Source: an uncultured bacterium
GTDB taxonomy: Bacteria; Bacillota; Clostridia; Lachnospirales; Lachnospiraceae
Length of the DNA: 64,000 nucleotides
Assembly (NCBI GenBank): GCA_947073545.1
Contig: CAMTMP010000014.1
Coordinates: 1-64,000, forward strand
Reading direction: 5' to 3'
Made by a program: the position numbers and the translations under genes. The stretch's first letter is position 1, and every line of letters begins with the position of its first letter. Under the pieces are notes generated by a model. The model was not told the DNA's origin. It did no database searches and was given only the letters and a program-made list of their open reading frames with translations. Below, piece by piece: positions 61,313 to 64,000 of the stretch.

Positions 61313-62329
61313 TTACCCCCGGTACTGCTCCAGCACCACCCCATGCGCGATACCGGGAATAGACTGTCCCTCGTTAAAGCTGGTCTTAGACAGGAGCGCT
61401 CCTGTCGGCACAAAAAGCACTCTCTTCCAGATACCCTCCTCGATCTTTTTTAAAATATATGCCGACAGCACCACCGCGCTGCACCCGCAGCCGGAGCCGC
61501 CCGCGTCCGTGTGCTGCCTCTCGCTGTCGTAGATCTCGATGCCGCAGTCCATATGCTGTCTGGTGATATCGATGTGCTTCTTGGCAAGCAGATCAAACAA
61601 AAGCTGCTGCCCCACCTCGCCAAGATCCCCTGTGATAATCTTATCGTAATCCTTCGGCTCTCTCCCGAAATCCGCCAGATTCTGTGCGATTGTATCAGCG
61701 GCGGCCGGGGCCATACAGGCGCCCATATTCATGGAATCTTTTATTCCATAATCCACTATTTTGCCGATCGTCACGCCATCCATCACCGCCCGCGTCTGCT
61801 TCCCCGGCTGTGAAGAGACAAGAAACGCGCCGCTGCCCGTCACCGTCCACGTTGCTGACTTAGGTCTCTGGTTGCCGTAGGAAAGCGGAAACCGGAACTC
61901 TTTCTCCGCACTGGCAAAGTGGCTGGACGTGATACAGGCCACTTTCTCGGCAAACCCCGCCGAAACCATCGCGCCGCCCATGGTTAAGGACAGCCCACAG
62001 GTGGAGCAGGCGCCGTAAAGCCCCACATGGGGAAGCTGATACCCTGCCAACCCGAAACTGCTGGCAATGGACTGCCCCAGCAGATCACCGGCAAGCACCA
62101 TCTGAATATCCTGCTTGGTAAGCCCGGCCTTAGAAATTGCAATCTCCAGCGCCTCCTTCTGCAGGCGGCTTTCCGCCTCCTCCCAGTTCTGTGCGCCAAA
62201 GCTGTCGTCATAACCGACTTTATCAAAAAGCTCCCCCATGGGGCCTTCTGCTTCCTTGCTTCCAACAATGGAGCCGCTGCTTATGATATATGGTTTCTTC
62301 TCAAACTGAATGCTCTGCTTTCCTAACAT
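61313..62329 (-). CDS. spoVAD: Stage V sporulation protein AD
   Basis: A 338-residue thiolase-fold protein that binds dipicolinic acid and guides it to the SpoVA channel. It begins MLGKQSIQFEKKPYIISSGSIVGSKEAEGPM and contains VLAGDLLGQSIASSFGLAG, GLYGACSTCGLSLTMG, SSHFASAEKEFRFPLSYGNQRPKSATWTVTGSGA and GGSGCGCSAVVLSAY. The start at 62329 follows AAAGGA by 12 nt; a TTG at 62341 is too close to the RBS. It is separated from spoVAE by four other genes, and spoVAC is not directly upstream. Confidence 0.94.
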   Translation of the reverse strand: MLGKQSIQFEKKPYIISSGSIVGSKEAEGPMGELFDKVGYDDSFGAQNWEEAESRLQKEALEIAISKAGLTKQDIQMVLAGDLLGQSIASSFGLAGYQLPHVGLYGACSTCGLSLTMGGAMVSAGFAEKVACITSSHFASAEKEFRFPLSYGNQRPKSATWTVTGSGAFLVSSQPGKQTRAVMDGVTIGKIVDYGIKDSMNMGACMAPAAADTIAQNLADFGREPKDYDKIITGDLGEVGQQLLFDLLAKKHIDITRQHMDCGIEIYDSERQHTDAGGSGCGCSAVVLSAYILKKIEEGIWKRVLFVPTGALLSKTSFNEGQSIPGIAHGVVLEQYRG

Positions 62330-62406
62330 AACGGCATACAATCCTTTCTTTGATGATTAAGGATAGTATGCCGTCTTTTCTTACAAAATATACCAATATG
62401 ATAAAT

Positions 62407-63354
62407 CTAGAATATACCCGCTTTGATGTCTTCCTTCATATCAAGCACCGCCGCCCGCGACGCGTCGGCATAATTTTCCGGCCCGTATTTCGCATAAGCC
62501 TCCTGCTGATAAGCCGCTATGATGCCTCTGGAAGAATTGACGATGGCTCCAAGGCCGTCCTCGTCGAAAAAGTGTTTCAAATCCTTGCCCTTGGCGCCCT
62601 GCGCACCGTAACCGGGCACCAGAATATAGGACTTCGGCATGATCCGGCGGAGAATCTTTCCCATCTCCGGGTAAGTCGCGCCCACCACCGCGCCGACATA
62701 GCTGTAGGTTTCGCCCATGTGATCCTCGGCCCACTCAGCCACCTTCTCGCCGACGATCTCGTAGAGCGGTCTTGCCTTGGAGACGTCCGTACTTCCCTCC
62801 GGCAGCACCAGACGGTCCTGAAACTCGCCGCTGCTTGGATTGGAGGTCTTTACGAGAATAAAGAGTCCCTTTTTCTCCTTCTTGCAGACTTCGATAAAGG
62901 GCTTCACGCCGTCCGAACCGAGATACGGATTGACCGTGGCAAAGTCCTCGTCAAAACCGCGGCACATGGTCTCTCCGACCTGCACCTGACCCAGATGTCC
63001 CACCGCGTAGGCATCGGAGGTAGATCCGATATCGCCGCGCTTGATGTCACCGATCACCATAAGCCCCTTCTCTTTACAGTAGGCCACCGTCTTTTGAAAA
63101 GCGTTTATGCCCTCCACGCCAAACTGTTCATACATGGCGATCTGCGGCTTCGCTGCAGGCACCAGATCACAAATTGCATCCACGATCCCCTTATTGAAAA
63201 GCCAGACCGCTTCCGCTGCGCCTTTCATGGTTTCCCCATACTCGGCAAAAGCCTGCTTTTTGATATGTTCAGGCACAAATTTCATGGTAGGATCGAGTCC
63301 CACCACGATAGGCGCCTCCAGTTTCTTAATCTTCTCTGTCAGTGTGTTAATCAA
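62407..63354 (-). CDS. pyrF: Orotidine 5'-phosphate decarboxylase (type 2)
   Basis: A 315-residue enzyme for the last step of UMP synthesis. The active-site motif is VIGDIKRGDIGSTSDAYAVG; PYLGSDGVKPFIEV, VKTSNPSSGEFQD and YILVPGYGAQGAKGKDLKH are typical of the longer type 2 (PyrF2) group. It starts with TTG at 63354, GGAGGG 9 nt upstream, and overlaps the stop of the Nudix-like gene by 4 bp. Confidence 0.94.
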   Translation of the reverse strand: MINTLTEKIKKLEAPIVVGLDPTMKFVPEHIKKQAFAEYGETMKGAAEAVWLFNKGIVDAICDLVPAAKPQIAMYEQFGVEGINAFQKTVAYCKEKGLMVIGDIKRGDIGSTSDAYAVGHLGQVQVGETMCRGFDEDFATVNPYLGSDGVKPFIEVCKKEKKGLFILVKTSNPSSGEFQDRLVLPEGSTDVSKARPLYEIVGEKVAEWAEDHMGETYSYVGAVVGATYPEMGKILRRIMPKSYILVPGYGAQGAKGKDLKHFFDEDGLGAIVNSSRGIIAAYQQEAYAKYGPENYADASRAAVLDMKEDIKAGIF

Positions 63355-63755
63355 AGTTTCTTACCCTCCAAATCTTTCAGTACATACTGGTTTTCAATAT
63401 ATTTGGGGAAATCTTTCCGCTTCACCCACTCGTAGCTGCCGTAGTCCTCCGACAGGACAATATTGGCTTCCTCCTCCTCCGGAATGGAACAGAGGTAAGC
63501 GATACCGACACAGTGCGTCTCCCCGAGAAGCTGGGACCATATATACTCAACCTTGTCAATCTTACCGCTTATGGACATGAGCTCCGAGATCGCGTTCAGC
63601 ATCGTCTCATCGGGCGCCTCGCCGTGGGGCACTTCCGCATCGATAAACTCCCAGACAAAAGGATCCGGAATGCGGTCGTCCATCCATCTCTTCAAGAGAA
63701 GATAGGTATCTCCTTTTTTGATAATGCCTTTCACACGCAAATACGTATTCTTCAT
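63351..63755 (-). CDS. Nudix-fold protein with degenerate Nudix box
   Basis: A 134-residue protein: MKNTYLRVKGIIKKGDTYLLLKRW fits the Nudix start, DPFVWEFIDAEVPHGEAPDETMLNAISELMSIS sits where the Nudix box (GX5EX7REUXEEXGU) should be, but the REUxEE part reads AISELM. Catalytic metal ligands are therefore missing, so it may bind rather than hydrolyse a nucleotide. The C-terminal SEDYGSYEWVKRKDFPKYIE is also typical. It is coupled to pyrF. Start at 63755 with AGGAAGGGAG 9 nt upstream. Confidence 0.75.
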   Translation of the reverse strand: MKNTYLRVKGIIKKGDTYLLLKRWMDDRIPDPFVWEFIDAEVPHGEAPDETMLNAISELMSISGKIDKVEYIWSQLLGETHCVGIAYLCSIPEEEEANIVLSEDYGSYEWVKRKDFPKYIENQYVLKDLEGKKL

Positions 63756-63800
63756 AATATCATTCTCCCTTCCTGATTCTTCTATTGAATTAATCAATGA

Positions 63801-64000
63801 TTATCTTGTCTGTAAAAACTCGTATTCCCGTTTCGCCGTATCGTCATCCGGATAGCTTCGCAGATAACTGTTCATAAGCGCCGCCGCCGTCTTATATTCA
63901 CCCATATACTCATATGTAACGATCTCATTAAATTTCAAGGTCTGCATCATATCGTTCCCCTCGATCTTCATCGCCGTCTGGAACGCGTCGAGCGCGGTCT
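63801..64000 (-). CDS. TPR-like protein, C-terminal end (cut by window end)
   Basis: Only the last 66 residues are visible: ALDAFQTAMKIEGNDMMQTLKFNEIVTYEYMGEYKTAAALMNSYLRSYPDDDTAKREYEFLQTR. The helical pattern with a Y-x-A-A-L core and a YP pair matches tetratricopeptide repeats. Only its last repeat or two is in the window. The function cannot be assigned. Confidence 0.6.
   Translation of the reverse strand, partial: TALDAFQTAMKIEGNDMMQTLKFNEIVTYEYMGEYKTAAALMNSYLRSYPDDDTAKREYEFLQTR

Noticed and set aside
62350-63435. 361-codon plus-strand open frame opposite pyrF
   Set aside because: Antisense shadow of pyrF, with no start signal and no motif.

Overview
This is a chromosomal window from a spore-forming, Gram-positive anaerobe of the Clostridia, most likely family Lachnospiraceae. 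The evidence is the Shine-Dalgarno-rich, roughly 50% GC, densely packed genes. Sporulation genes (spoVAD, spoVAE, a GerMN lipoprotein), a WalKR-like two-component pair, a BceRS/BceAB-type module and a Tn4451/TnpX-type integrative element support this. Nearly all genes lie on the minus strand. The plus-strand exceptions are the integrative element, a DeoR regulator, an AraC regulator, an IS transposase, argG and three small genes around 53.6-56.5 kb.

Layout. 1-2.5 kb: right end of a mobilizable element (relaxase C-terminus, TnpW, large serine recombinase). 2.6-11.4 kb: one long minus-strand cluster, read from a divergent promoter region as nucleoside hydrolase, two sugar-type ABC permeases, a solute-binding lipoprotein, a HAD phosphatase fused to a sugar isomerase/epimerase, an MgtC-like protein and adenosine deaminase. 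It lies opposite a DeoR-family regulator with candidate operators, so it looks like a nucleoside import and catabolism locus. 11.5-20.6 kb: ThrH, HolA with a small leading ORF, then comEA - response regulator - histidine kinase - GerMN - comEC in transcription order. 20.5-26.6 kb: YdcZ-type transporter, an orphan solute-binding protein and argJ-argB-argD, with tandem hairpin repeats upstream of argJ. 26.6-31.2 kb: assorted enzymes, a MATE exporter and an AraC regulator. 31.2-38.4 kb: a type I restriction-modification operon led by a Fic protein (fic-hsdM-hsdS-hsdR). 38.5-47.2 kb: ABC exporter pair and its two-component system, interrupted by an IS element and an XRE gene, then a sigma/anti-sigma pair. 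47.4-47.6 kb: a compact candidate ncRNA with its own promoter and terminator. 47.6-51.7 kb: small enzymes (three GNATs, YbaK-like editing protein, dCMP deaminase, flavodoxin-like protein, HD hydrolase). 52.0-53.3 kb: argG behind three copies of one palindrome. 53.3-58.7 kb: DUF1294, LytTR regulator, DegV, DUF5721, and a second sigma/anti-sigma set with membrane proteins. 58.7-64 kb: spoVAE, aroK, ridA, a decayed DUF3825 gene, spoVAD, pyrF, a degenerate Nudix gene and the end of a TPR-like gene.

The most unusual signals are not classical genes. (1) The non-palindromic 10-mer GTTTACATAA occurs exactly 11 times (about 0.12 expected by chance on two strands), five of them in 950 bp between and inside comEC and the GerMN gene. 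(2) Several families of hairpin-forming dispersed repeats occur, one with stems that differ in sequence but keep pairing. (3) The nucleoside cluster carries an unusual two-enzyme fusion. (4) A self-inhibited class of Fic protein heads a type I restriction operon. No tRNA, rRNA or CRISPR array was seen.
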